Positions 1 through 9,373 of a DNA stretch of 28,916 nt are shown here, piece by piece; position 1 is the first letter of the stretch, and the number at the start of each line of letters is the position of its first letter. This stretch comes from JACCXG01 sp963785755 (GTDB taxonomy: Bacteria > Acidobacteriota > Vicinamibacteria > Vicinamibacterales > 2-12-FULL-66-21): NCBI GenBank assembly GCA_963785755.1, contig CAWAXG010000001.1, positions 1-28,916 on the forward strand, in the 5' to 3' direction. The notes below the pieces were generated by a model. It was given only the letters and a program-made list of their open reading frames with translations. It had not been told where the DNA came from and did not search any database. The position numbers and the translations under genes are program-made.

Positions 1-598
1 GGCGCGAATGCCCTGTTTCGCGCACGCGCGCTGCACGAGCACGTCGTGCGCCTTCAGCGCTCCCGGCGGATTGAAGATGCCGTCCGGCGCGCTGCGGATT
101 CCCTCGACCGTCCCGGTCACGCCGATCAGCCGCTCCGCCTTGTCGTAGTACGGTGCCAGATTTCGTAGGCGATCGGCCAGTCGAATCCCAGGCTGTCGGT
201 CGAACGCGGCTTGAAGTCGTAATCGGCGAATCGCAAGGTAACGCGGCCGTAGTGGTTCGTCCTGCCGCCGAGGATGCGCGATCGGAACCAGGAGAAATCG
301 CTGCCCGGCGCCACCGTGTACGGCTCGCCCTCGAGCTGATTGCCGCCGTAGGTCGCGCTGTAGGTGAACCCGGTCGGTCCGCCGGTATAGGCCTGCCCGC
401 GCGCGCCCGCGCCGCGATGCGGAAACTGAAAGGCCAGATGCGGTCCTCCAGATCCGCCATGTTGAGCATCGGACCCGCTTCGAGGAGCAGCACTGAAATA
501 CCCATGTCGGCGAGGACCTTCGTGGCCGTGCCGCCGCCGGCGCCCGAGCCGATGATGACGACGTCGTGCACCGTCTGGCTGGACGTGACCTGCGCCAT
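1..598 (-). CDS. GMC family oxidoreductase, N-terminal part, frame-broken
   Basis: This is the N-terminal third of a glucose-methanol-choline family FAD-dependent oxidoreductase; the rest lies beyond the window edge. The start ATG (complement of 596-598) gives MAQVTSSQTVHDVVIIGSGA followed by GGGTATKVLADMG, which is the Rossmann dinucleotide-binding GxGxxG motif for FAD. Further on are the family-typical stretches GGRTNHYGRVTLRF and DSLGFDWPIAYE, ending at the window edge in ALKAHDVLVQRACAKQGIRA. Two frame changes are needed. One lies near 420. The other is near 160, where the minus strand reads GAAATCTG and GAAGATCTG would restore YEDLAPYYDKAERLIG, so one base seems to be missing. The family oxidises alcohols or sugars at the cell envelope; the substrate cannot be told here. 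Family assignment is firm; the substrate is open. Confidence 0.85.
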   Translation of the reverse strand, partial: MAQVTSSQTVHDVVIIGSGAGGGTATKVLADMGISVLLLEAGPMLNMADLEDRIWPFSFRIAARARAGRPIPADRPGSPTARPTAAISSRASRTRWRRAAISPGSDRASSAAGRTTTAALPCDSPITTSSRVRPTAWDSTGRSPTKSGTVLRQGGAADRRDRDGRGNPQRAGRHLQSAGSAEGARRARAARVRETGHSR

Positions 599-993
599 GT
601 GTCTGCTCCTTCCGGCCGTGCAAAGACAGCAACCGCCGATCGTGTCCGAACGGGCGGAGTCTAAGTGATTCCTGCATGCAGTTCAAGCTTCACCCCCAGC
701 CTTTATCCGCTGCTGGCGCGGTCTGCCCGTCACTTCTGCATGCAAGACCACCGGGGATCCGACCAGGCGGGCAGGCCATGGAAGGTCGGGGACGACATGG
801 TGCGGGATCTCGCCACTGCGTGGAACGACCGCTAACGTCATGGCACCGACGAGCGTCTTGCGCGCATCAGTCCCGACGATCCATGTGCGAACGTGGGACG
901 ACTGAGACAATCGCGCGCCGCGCGCGCTTGTCACGCGACGTGATCGTCAAACTATCCCTGCCAAATGTTCGTCATACTGGCTGGCTGGAACTG
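599..993. other. Divergent intergenic region
   Basis: About 395 bases separate the minus-strand GMC gene from the plus-strand DUF5916 gene. The open frame that runs through it from 676 looks unlike protein until the signal peptide at 994, so I see no gene here. It should hold both promoters. A weak candidate for the plus-strand gene is TTGTCA at 928-933 followed 17 bases later by ACTATC at 951-956. No terminator or clear repeat was seen. Confidence 0.4.
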
Positions 994-3664
994 ATGCGCC
1001 GCGCGTGTTCCATCTTACTGACGACCTTGCTGCTCACCGCGGCCGCGGCGGCCCAGGACGCACCCGTCACACCCGCGGCACACGGGCCCGTTCCCGTCAT
1101 CCAGGCCGCGCGGGCTACCGGGCCGATCGTCATCGACGGCCGCCTCGACGATGAGGCGTGGCTGCGCGCAACGCCGGCGACCGCGTTCATCCAGCGTGAT
1201 CCCGAGGAGGGCAAACCGGTCAGCGAGGAGACCGAACTGCGCGTGGTGTACGACGACCGCGCGCTGTACGTCGGGGCGCGGCTTCGCGACCGCGAGCCTT
1301 CGCGTATCGCGCGCCAGCTCGCGCGGCGCGATCAGGAAGGCGAGGCGGACGGCTTCTCGCTCTACCTCGACCCGCATCACGACCATCTGACCGGTGCGAT
1401 GTTCAGCGTGAGCGCTGCCGGTGTCCAGAGCGACGCGACCATCTTCAATGACAGCTGGAACGATGGGACGTGGGATGCCGTCTGGGGAGTCGGCGACCAG
1501 GATCGACGAGGATGGATGGGTCGCGGAGATGCGGATTCCGTTCTCACAGCTGCGCTTTCCGGCGGCCGATCGCCACACCTTCGGCATCAATGCGATGCGC
1601 TACATCCAGCGGAAGAACGAGCGGGCGTGGCTGGTGCACGTGCCGAAGAAGGAGAGCGGGCTGGCGTCGCGGCTCGGCCATCTCGAAGGTCTGGAGGGCG
1701 TTTCTCCGCGGCGGACGTTCGAGCTCCTGCCTGTACGTGGTCAGCCGCGCCGAGTTCATCGCTCCGTCGAGCCATTGGGATCCGTTCAACGACGGCGCCC
1801 GGATGTTTGCGGGCACCGGCATCGATTCCGAGGGACCGGTTCAGCAGCAACCTCTCGCTCGACGGCACGATCAATCCGGATTTCGGCCAGGTCGAAGTCG
1901 ATCGGGCGGTCGTCAATCTGACCGCCTTCGAGACCTTCTTCGAGGAGAAGCGCCCGTTCTTCATCGAGGGGGCGAACATCTTCGGCGATTTCGGGCGCAC
2001 CGGTTCGAACAACTTCTGGGGGCTCCAACCGCGCCGAGCCGCTGATTCTCTATTCGCGGCGCATCGGGCGGTCGCCGCAGGGCTCAGTCGACGCCGAGTT
2101 CGTCGACACGCCGACCGCCACGACGATCCTGGGCGCGGCGAAGGTGACGGGGAATACGCGCAACGGCTGGAGCCTCGGGACGCTGGAGGCGGTGACCGGG
2201 CGGGAATACGCGATAACGGTCGACGACACGACGCGCGGCGAAGGAGAAGTCGAGCCGCTGTCGAATTACTTCGTTGGCCGCGCGCAGCGCGAGATTGGCC
2301 GGCGCGCTGCCGTTGGCGTGATCGCGACCGCGGTGAACCGGGACCTGCGGGAGCCGTCGCTGCGCGAGACCCTGCCGGCCCAGTCCTATGTCGCGGGCGT
2401 CCACGGCCATTTCTACCTCGACGCCAAGCGCGACTGGGTGATCAACGGTCAGGTTGCCGGGGAGCTACCTGCGCGGCTCGACCGACGCGATCACTCGCGT
2501 GCAGCAGTCCTCGCAGCGCTACTTCGATCGGCCGATGCGAGCTACGTCGAACTGGATCGGCGGCATCGGACCTCGACGGCTGGACCGGCAGCATCAATCT
2601 GAACCGCCAGAGCGGCGTGCACATGGTGAACGCCGCGTTGTGGGGAGTCAGCCCGGCGTTCGATTCGAGCGATGCCGGCTTCACGTTCAAGAGCGATCGC
2701 GGCGGCATGCATGCCGTGTATAAGTGGCGGGATCAGGAGGTCAAACGGTTCTCGCGCCAGAGGTTCCTGGCCGCCGCGAAGTTCTACACGTGGAACTACG
2801 GCCGCGAGGTGCAGGCCGATGGCACGTTCCTCTTCGGCAACATGCAGTTCAAGAACTACTGGCGAGTGTTCAGCGACGTCTACTATTTCCGCGCCACACA
2901 GAACGACACCGAGACGCGAGGCGGACCCTCGATGCTGACTCCCAACTCGCACCGGCGGATCGATCGGCGGGGAGACCGACAGCCGGAAACGTCTGTCCTT
3001 CGGCGCCAACTTCAACACGAACAGGAGCGACTTCGGCGGCTCGCGGATTGGCAGCGGACTCAACGTCCGCCCCCGGCCGTCCTCGTCGCTGGAAGTCTCG
3101 GTCGGCCCGGGCTTCTATTGCAACCGCAACGTCGCGCAGTACGTCGGCACCTTTGCCGATCCGGCGGCCGTCCGCGACGTATGGCTCCCGCTACGTGTTC
3201 GGCCGGCTCGAAACAGCGGGAGCTCAGCATCCAGACGCGCGTGAATTACGTCCTCTCGCCGAAGATGTCGCTGCAGGTCTACATGCAGCCGCTCGTCTCG
3301 GTCGGCGATTACGAGGATTCAAGGAGCTGGCCCGGCCGCGCACGTTCGACTTCATCCGCTACGGGCAGGATAGCGGAACGGTGTCTTACGATGCGATTCG
3401 CGCGCGATACACAGTCAACCCTGGCGACGGCGGCGCCGACTTCGAGTTCGACGATCCCGACTTCAATTTCAAATCTTTCCGACTCAACGCCATCTTCCGA
3501 TGGGAGTGGCGGCCCGGCTCGGCGATGTACTTCGTCTGGACGGAGCAGCGTGAGATCTTACGGACCCCGGACGTTTCCACTTCGGACAGGACATCGGCCG
3601 CACGTTTCAGGCTCCTGCGGACGACGTGCTGATGTTCAAGATCGCCTACTGGTTTCAGCGCTGA
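994..3664 (+). CDS. DUF5916 / CBM9-like secreted outer-membrane-type protein, many frame breaks
   Basis: The product starts with a signal peptide (MRRACSILLTTLLLTAAAAA-QDAP). A carbohydrate-binding CBM9-like domain follows (about residues 35-240: IVIDGRLDDEAWLRA, LRVVYDDRALYVGARLRD, DGFSLYLDPHHD). After it comes the long beta-rich DUF5916 region, marked by FGQVEVDRAVVNLTAFETFF, EEKRPFFIEGANIF and, near the end, NFKSFRLNAIFRWEWRPGS. The chain ends in LMFKIAYWFQR before the TGA at 3662-3664, an aromatic end typical of outer-membrane barrels. Reading it through requires roughly a dozen frame changes (near 1495, 1730, 1840, 2030, 2460, 2570, 2955 and several after 3180). Intact relatives are about 850-900 aa, which fits the span. 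The molecular role is not known; a sugar-related or outer-membrane role is inferred. Because it has the densest frame breaks in the window, a real pseudogene cannot be excluded. Confidence 0.8.
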
Positions 3665-3692
3665 CGCGCGTTGAGGTATCCTCACCCGCGTC

Positions 3693-4644
3693 ATGCAGTC
3701 ACTCCTGACTCGCCGCGATTTTCTCGCCCAGACGACGGGCGCCGCTGCGGCGCTGGCCTTCGCCAGACCGGCGAGCGCCTTCCAGGGCATGTACATCTCG
3801 CTGAACGGTTCGCTGGTGAACAAGCCCGGTCAGTCGCTGCCATGGCCGGAGTTCGTCAAGCTTGCCGGCAAGCTGGGCTACGGCGGTGTCGACGTGAGCG
3901 TGGCGCCGGCGCGGAAGGATGGCGTCGACGCGACGCGCGCGCTGCTCGCGGAAGCGAAGGTGAGGCCCGGCATCGCCAATCTCGGCTTGCAGTTCGCCGC
4001 GGCAGATGACGCGGCGTTCAAACAGGGACTCGGCGAGCTCGACGAGAACGCGAAGTTCTGCGCGGCGATCGGCCTGAACCGGATGATGGCGGTCCTGTCC
4101 CCCGGCAGTCCGGTGCCGAAGGAAGAGCGGTACAAGTTCGTCAAGGAGCGCCTCGTCTCCGTCGCCGAAGTGCTCGCACGGTCGAACATCAGGCTCGGCC
4201 TGGAGTTTCTCGGCCCGCTGCATTTCCGGACGCCGTCACAGCGGAACCCGCACCAGTTCATCTGGACCCTGCGCGAGACCGTGGCGCTGGCGAAAGAGAT
4301 CGGGCCGAACATCGGCATCGTGCTCGACATCTGGCACTGGCATCATTCCGGCGGAACGGTCGACGACATCATCGGCGCCGGCAAGTCGCGCATCGTGCAC
4401 ATTCACGTGTCGGACGCGAAGGCGCAGCCGGCGGAGGAGGTGCGCGACAATCAGCGGCTCATGCCCGGCGAAGGGATCATCGATTCGGTCGGCTTCTTCC
4501 AGGCCTTGAAGAAGATCGGCTATGAAGATGCGGTGAGCCCAGAGCCGATTGGCCGCGTGCCGGCGGAGATGTCGCCCGAAGAGGGAGCGCGGCTGGGGCT
4601 GGAAACGACGCGCGGCGGTGATGAAGAAGGCGGGCGTGCTCTAA
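3693..4644 (+). CDS. TAT-exported sugar phosphate isomerase/epimerase family protein
   Basis: The start carries a twin-arginine signal, LLTRRDFLAQTTGAAAALAF, followed by a cleavage-like ARPASAF. The body is an AP-endonuclease-2/xylose-isomerase-like TIM barrel: LGYGGVDVSV, GLEFLGPLHFRTPS, IGIVLDIWHWHHSGG, IVHIHVSDAKAQ, GEGIIDSVGFFQALKKIGY and VSPEPIG. The Glu of LEFLGP, the Asp/His of VLDIWHWHH, the His of HIHVSD and the Glu of SPEP are the likely divalent-metal and substrate ligands of this fold. The frame is clean to near 4614, where CGCGGCGG appears; one G fewer restores TTRAVMKKAGVL and the TAA at 4642-4644, giving about 316 aa, the family norm. It should act in the periplasm on sugars or sugar derivatives. 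The exact substrate is unknown. Confidence 0.88.
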
Positions 4645-4688
4645 CCTCGAAGCTCACTTGACGTAGAGCATGAACGCGCCGCCGGCGC

Positions 4689-4782
4689 TGCACGAAGGCC
4701 ACAAAGGCCACAACGCTCACGAAGCCAAATTGCGTGGTCTTCGTGCGCTTCGCGTTCATCGATGTGTTCGCCGTGGGCCCGT
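4689..4782. repeat. Degenerate CACGAAGGCCACAAAGG-type intergenic repeat
   Basis: The space between the isomerase and the sigma gene (4645-4900) has no gene. It contains GCACGAAGGCCACAAAGGCC and CTCACGAAG, followed about 15 bases later by the roughly complementary CTTCGTGCGCTTCGCGTTC and GATGTGTTCGCCGTGG. The two arms could fold into a long imperfect stem. I recognise this kind of sequence as a recurrent intergenic repeat in soil bacteria, but that comes from memory and not from a search. Confidence 0.4.
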
Positions 4783-4878
4783 TCGGTAGCGCTGCGGCTT
4801 TTCGATCTGCACTCCACTCTGCGCGCCGGCATGTGCTTCTGATCTCCGCAAGGGCCGGTCCTGTCGCAGGTAAGGCTG

Positions 4879-4884
4879 TACAAT
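4879..4884 (+). promoter_or_regulatory. Candidate -10 box of the sigma/kinase operon
   Basis: TACAAT lies 17 bases before the ATG at 4901 and matches a housekeeping -10 in five of six positions. No good -35 is visible at 16-18 bases upstream, so an activator or weak promoter would be expected. Confidence 0.35.
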
Positions 4885-4900
4885 CCTCACCACAGAGCAG

Positions 4901-5546
4901 ATGTCAAAGCAGGATGTGACGGCCTGGCTCATAGCGTGGGGCGAAGGCGATGCCGGCGCAGACAATCGGCTGATTGAGGCCGTGTATGCCGATCTGCGTA
5001 AGGTCGCCCGCAGGCGCCTCCGAGCCGAGCGCGCGGATCACTCGCTGACGCCGACCGCCCTGGTCCACGAGGCCTATATACGTCTTGTCGATTTACGCCG
5101 CGTGCGCTGGCAGAATCGCGCGCAGTTCTTCGCCATAGCCGCTCGTCTGATGCGTCGGCTTCTCGTGGACCACGCGCGCGCCCACGCCGCCGTCAAGCGC
5201 GGGGGAGCCGCGTGGAGAGTACCGCTGTCAGACGATATCGGGAGTCACGGATGCACGTGAAGTGGACCTCCTCGATCTCGAGGCTGCGCTGACCAGGCTG
5301 GGGACGATCGACCCTCGTCTGACCGACATGGTGGTCATGCGGTTCTTCGGTGGCCTGACCGTCGAAGAGACTGCGGACGTCTTCCATTCGTCCGCCGCGA
5401 CGGTCAAGCGGGATTGGACGCGTGCCCGGGCGTGGCTGTTCCGCGAGCTGCGACACGCGGGTGGCGGTCGATCCGGAACCGCGGCGAAGCGGCCGGGCAC
5501 CCGTCGCTCAACAGGTTCACGCACGCAGCGAGCCGCCGGCGAATGA
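4901..5546 (+). CDS. ECF-type RNA polymerase sigma factor (TIGR02999/Sigma70_ECF-like)
   Basis: The product is a short sigma-70 factor that redirects RNA polymerase to specific promoters. Region 2 is seen as NRLIEAVYADLRKVARRRL, HSLTPTALVHEAYIRLVD and WQNRAQFFAIAARLMRRLLV. Region 4 is seen as RLGTIDPRLTDMVVMRFFGG, LTVEETADVFHSSAATVKRD and WTRARAWLFRELR, the helix-turn-helix that reads the -35 element. One frame change is needed near 5241, where GATATCGGGAGTC has one G too many to continue into VTDAREVDLLDLEAALTRL. The last 30 or so residues form a basic, low-complexity tail after FRELRH, longer than is usual, which may be real or another indel. Its TGA (5544-5546) overlaps the ATG of the downstream kinase. 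No anti-sigma gene is visible, so control by the kinase is the natural hypothesis. Confidence 0.87.
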
Positions 5547-8500
5547 TTTCTGATCGATGGACTGACGTATTCGCTGTATTCGATGCGGCGCTGGCAACAT
5601 CGGGTGCGGCGCGCGACGCGCTGCTTGCGCGTGAGTGCGGCGACAACGCCCGGCTGCGCGAGAAGGTGGAGTCGTTGCTCGCGGCGCATCGCGAAGCGGA
5701 GGGCTTTCTTTCGAGCGCAGCGCTTCGCGTCGCAGGAAACCGATCCCGCGGCACCGGCGCCGGGAACGCTCGCGCCGGGCACGCACATCGGCGTCTTCGA
5801 GATCGAATGCTTCGTCGGTGCCGGCGGGATGGGTGAGGTCTATCGCGCCCGCGACACGCGGCTCGATCGGCATGTCGCGATAAAGGTGCTCCCGCGCGAG
5901 GCGGCAGCCGATCCCCGCGGCCGCGCGCGATTTACCTACGAAGCGCGGGCGATCGCGCGGCTCTCACACCCGCACATCTGTGCGCTTCATGACTTCGGCC
6001 ATCACGAAGGCATCGATTTCCTGGTGATGGAGTTTCTCGACGGCGAAACGCTGGCGTCGCGTCTGCGCAATGGCCCCATGCCGATTGCCGATGCCGTGGG
6101 GATTGCGATCCAGATCTCAGAGGCGCTCGCCGCGGCACACGCCGAGGGCATCGTGCATCGCGACCTGAAGCCGGCCAACGTGATGCTGGTGGACGGCCGC
6201 CCGGTACGAGCCGCGCGACCCGAGGCAAAGCTTCTCGATTTCGGTCTCGCTGTCTTCCATGCTGCGCCGCTGTCGGAAGGAGCGGGAACACCGGCAGCCC
6301 GCGCGGGCTCGATCACACGCGGGGCCATTGCCGGCACGCCGCAGTACATGGCGCCCGAACAGGTGCGCGGCGAAGAGGCCGATCCCCGGACCGACATCTT
6401 CGCGTTCGGCAGCGTGCTCTACGAGATGCTGGCGGGACATCCGCCGTTTTCCGGCGGGACGGCTGACGAAGTCATGTCCGCTGTTCTCGACGCGGATCCG
6501 CCAGGATTGTCGACCCGCCGGCCCCGGTCGTGGCTGCCGACCCGGAATGCGCTTCGGAAGCTGGAGAAGATCATCGGACGGTGCATCGAAAAAGAGCCCG
6601 ATCGGCGGTTCACCAGCGTGAATGAGTTACGGCTCGAGCTCGAGAGAATCGCATCGGTTCGTGGCTACGGGACGGCGACGATCAACCGAGGTTCGGGGAA
6701 GCTGCTCGCCAGCGTCATGGCACTCGTGGCAATCGCTGCTTGCATCGTTGCCTGGATTCTCTGGCCGCGCGAGACAGCCGCGCGGGCGGCCGCGCCGATG
6801 CGGGTCGTGCAGCTGACCGCACTCAACGGTCTCGAAATCGGACCGGCGCTTTCTCCCGACGGCAGGCACGTGGCGTTCTCCTGGAACGGCGAGCGCGAGG
6901 ACAACTACGACATCTACGTGAAGACCGTCGGATCATCCGAGGTGCGCCGGCTGACGACCGACGCCGCTGCCGACACGTTGCCGGTCTGGTCTCCTGACGG
7001 GAAACAAATCGCCTTTCTCCGCGATCATCCCGGCGGCGGCACAATCGTGCATGCTGTCGACCCGACCGGGGGCGGGGAGCGGAAACTGACTGATTTTCGT
7101 ATCGGCGGCGGAATCTCCGCGCGCATCGCGTGGTCGCCCGATGGCCGTGCGATCGTCGGCAGACCAGATTTTGCGGAGGACGCTGCGCGAAAAGGTCTCT
7201 GGTCGTTGTATCTCCTCCCGCTCGGCGGCGAAGCGCCGCGCCGACTGACCGGGGCGAACGCGCCCGACATGGATATGGCTCCGGCGTTCTCGCCCGAGGG
7301 GCGGTCGCTGGCATTTGCCTCGTGCGCGAAACTGACGCGGCGCGTGTGCGACATCAACGTCGTCGATCTGGACGCCGGCTACACTCCGACAGGACCAGCC
7401 AGGCGTCTCGTGAACGCCGGCCAGCAGGTCACCGCCGTCGCGTGGACCAGGGATGGCAGATCCATCGTGTACGACACGAACGGGCGAGGCCGATGGGAGC
7501 TCTGGCGCGTGAGCCGCGACGGCGGCGCCGAAGCGGAACGACTGGAGCTTGCGGGCGATCATTCCCGGTCGCCCGCGATCGCGACTGCGGATGACCGCCT
7601 CGTCTTCGAGCGCCTGCTACGACGGGTTCAGCGTCTTCCGACTTCGGGACAACGGCCCGCCCGAGCCCGTGCTCGTGTCGTCGGCGTGGGACTACAACCC
7701 GCGGTTCTCACCGGACGGACGGCGTATCGCCTTCAACTCGCGGCGATCCGGCGATGTGGACGAGATCTGGGTCGCATCGGCTGACGGATCGGGCGCTCGA
7801 CAGCTCACGACCGGCCCGGGCTCACGCCAGAGCCTGCCCGCGTGGTCACCCGACGGACGTCACGTCGCCTTTGAATCGAGGGGCGCCGACGGGCGCTCCC
7901 ACATCTGGGTCATTCCGGCCGACGGCGGTGTCCCGCGCAGGGCCACGACCGATGCTGGCGAAGAGAATGCGCCCTTGTGGTCTCGTGACGGGACGCGCAT
8001 CTACTTTCTTTCCGATCGCGGGGGCCAGGGATTGTGGGGCGGCCACGACGCGTGGCAGGTCCCGGCAGCGGGTGGTCCTGCCGAGCGTGTGACCGAGCGA
8101 GGCAGCGCGCCGGTCATGTACGAATCCGCTGATGGAAAAGAGCTCATCTATCAGACCGCCCTGATCTACGAATCCACAGGTGAGAAGCGCTTCACTTATC
8201 AAACCTTCGGCGACGGACCGCTGCTGGCCGTTCCCGTCGCTGGAGGACCCGCGCGTCAGCTTCTGCCCTGCGTCAGATGGCTCAGCTTCGCCGTCACTGA
8301 GTCCGGCGTGTACTACAGTCCGTGCGGCGACCGGCGCGATCGCAATCAAACCAATGGCTTCCTTCAGACCTGGCTGCCAGGCGCGGAGATTCCGATTCAG
8401 GTGCTCGACCCTTCGACCGGGCGGACGCGCGTTCTGGGCCGCGTCGCGCCACCGTTCGACTCGGCCCGTCTTGCCGTCTCGCCCGACGGAAGCACGATCC

Positions 8501-8556
8501 TCGTCCAGCGCAACATTGCGACGTCAGATTTGATGGCGATCGAGAATTTTCGATAG
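5543..8556 (+). CDS. Transmembrane Ser/Thr protein kinase with C-terminal PD40/TolB-like propeller
   Basis: The start MISDRWTDVFAVFDAAL (ATG 5543) overlaps the sigma-factor stop as ATGA. An N-terminal helical segment (about residues 1-65) precedes the kinase domain (about 80-350). The kinase shows GAGGMGEVYRARD (Gly loop), HVAIKVL (ATP-binding Lys), HRDLKPANVML (catalytic loop), LLDFGLA (Mg-binding DFG) and GTPQYMAPEQ (APE), so it should be active. One membrane helix (LLASVMALVAIAACIVAWIL, about residue 390) separates the cytoplasmic kinase from a long extracytoplasmic part. That part contains repeated propeller blades such as LSPDGRHVAFSWN, WSPDGKQIAFLRD, FSPDGRRIAFNSR and WSPDGRHVAFESR. Frame changes are needed near 5735 and near 7612. 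Coupling to the sigma factor suggests that it phosphorylates or otherwise controls it; the signal sensed is unknown. Confidence 0.9.
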
Positions 8557-8590
8557 CGACGCCCGTTCACTGGAGTCCAGGCGTTCCGCT

Positions 8591-9172
8591 TCACCTCCAG
8601 CAGCGCTTCTTCACCCGATAGGTTATTTGCTTGCTGGATGGTGGATTCTCGCCCAGTCCCAGCGAGTGCAGCATTTCGTGGATGATTACGGCCCGCGTCT
8701 CCTCGGGTCCACGTTGAGCCGCGCGCACGAACTCCCGGCCGCAGAGGTAGATGACCCGGCTGCCAATGCTGGTGAATGCCAGGATGCCGTGTCGCTTGCA
8801 GGCAGCCCGCGTCGTCCCGTCCTCGAAAACGATCAACCTCAGATACTCAGCGGCAGTGACGCCGAGTTCCGTGAGTTTCCCGGTCAATTCCCGACCGCGT
8901 TGATCGGCATAATCGGACAACAGCAACTGACATTGTGGGAAGGAAAGCCAGTCCGCCGCCTCTCCCACAATCCGTCGTGCCGACTCTTGGAGATAGGGAT
9001 CCTGGATGTGCAGCCTCCACATGACTGGAGGAGTGTCGGCTGGCGACTGCTGATTGCGGCTGACAGGTGGCGTGGGCCGCACGTCGCGGTCCTGGTAAGA
9101 GGCAATGGCGGTCAAACGCATGTGGCCTTCGAGGATGACCAGAAGGCCGAGGACTGCTGCAGACGGGGACAC
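8591..9172 (-). CDS. Small secreted zinc metallopeptidase-like protein
   Basis: The key motif is AVIIHEMLHSLGLGENPPSS near the C terminus, an HExxHxxGxGE pattern of zincin peptidases with the extended third-ligand region. The body has SFPQCQLLLSDYADQRGREL, EYLRLIVFEDG, RAACKRHGILAFTSIGSRVI and YLCGREFVRAA. Four cysteines outside the motif (in FPQCQ, AACK, YLCG and the C-terminal KKRC) suggest disulfides, fitting export. I chose the GTG at 9172 because it opens with a hydrophobic stretch, SPSAAVLGLLVILEG; the frame is open up to an ATG at 9268, which would add a charged, unlikely leader. At about 193 aa it is compact. It converges on the kinase with a 34-base gap. The substrate is unknown. The 200 bases between it and the cytochrome gene hold nothing obvious. 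Confidence 0.72.
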   Translation of the reverse strand: MSPSAAVLGLLVILEGHMRLTAIASYQDRDVRPTPPVSRNQQSPADTPPVMWRLHIQDPYLQESARRIVGEAADWLSFPQCQLLLSDYADQRGRELTGKLTELGVTAAEYLRLIVFEDGTTRAACKRHGILAFTSIGSRVIYLCGREFVRAAQRGPEETRAVIIHEMLHSLGLGENPPSSKQITYRVKKRCWR

Positions 9173-9373
9173 GGATCCGCTCCAGTGAGCGGCGGCTGGC
9201 GGACGTCTGGGTGACGTCCGCAGCGCCGCGCCCTGGCAGAAGCGGAATCGCGTACGGATCGGGCTCACCGTCCCCGGGGCAGACCCCAGGCGGACCGTGG
9301 TCGAGCTGGCGGTGTCCCTCCGCGACCGGCGTTCAGACCCGCAGCGGACTGTGGCGGCTCTGACGAGCCCGGA

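Noticed and set aside
676..993. Open frame running into the DUF5916 gene from 676
   Set aside because: The translation before residue 107 is Arg/His-rich without similarity, and a clean signal peptide starts at the ATG at 994.
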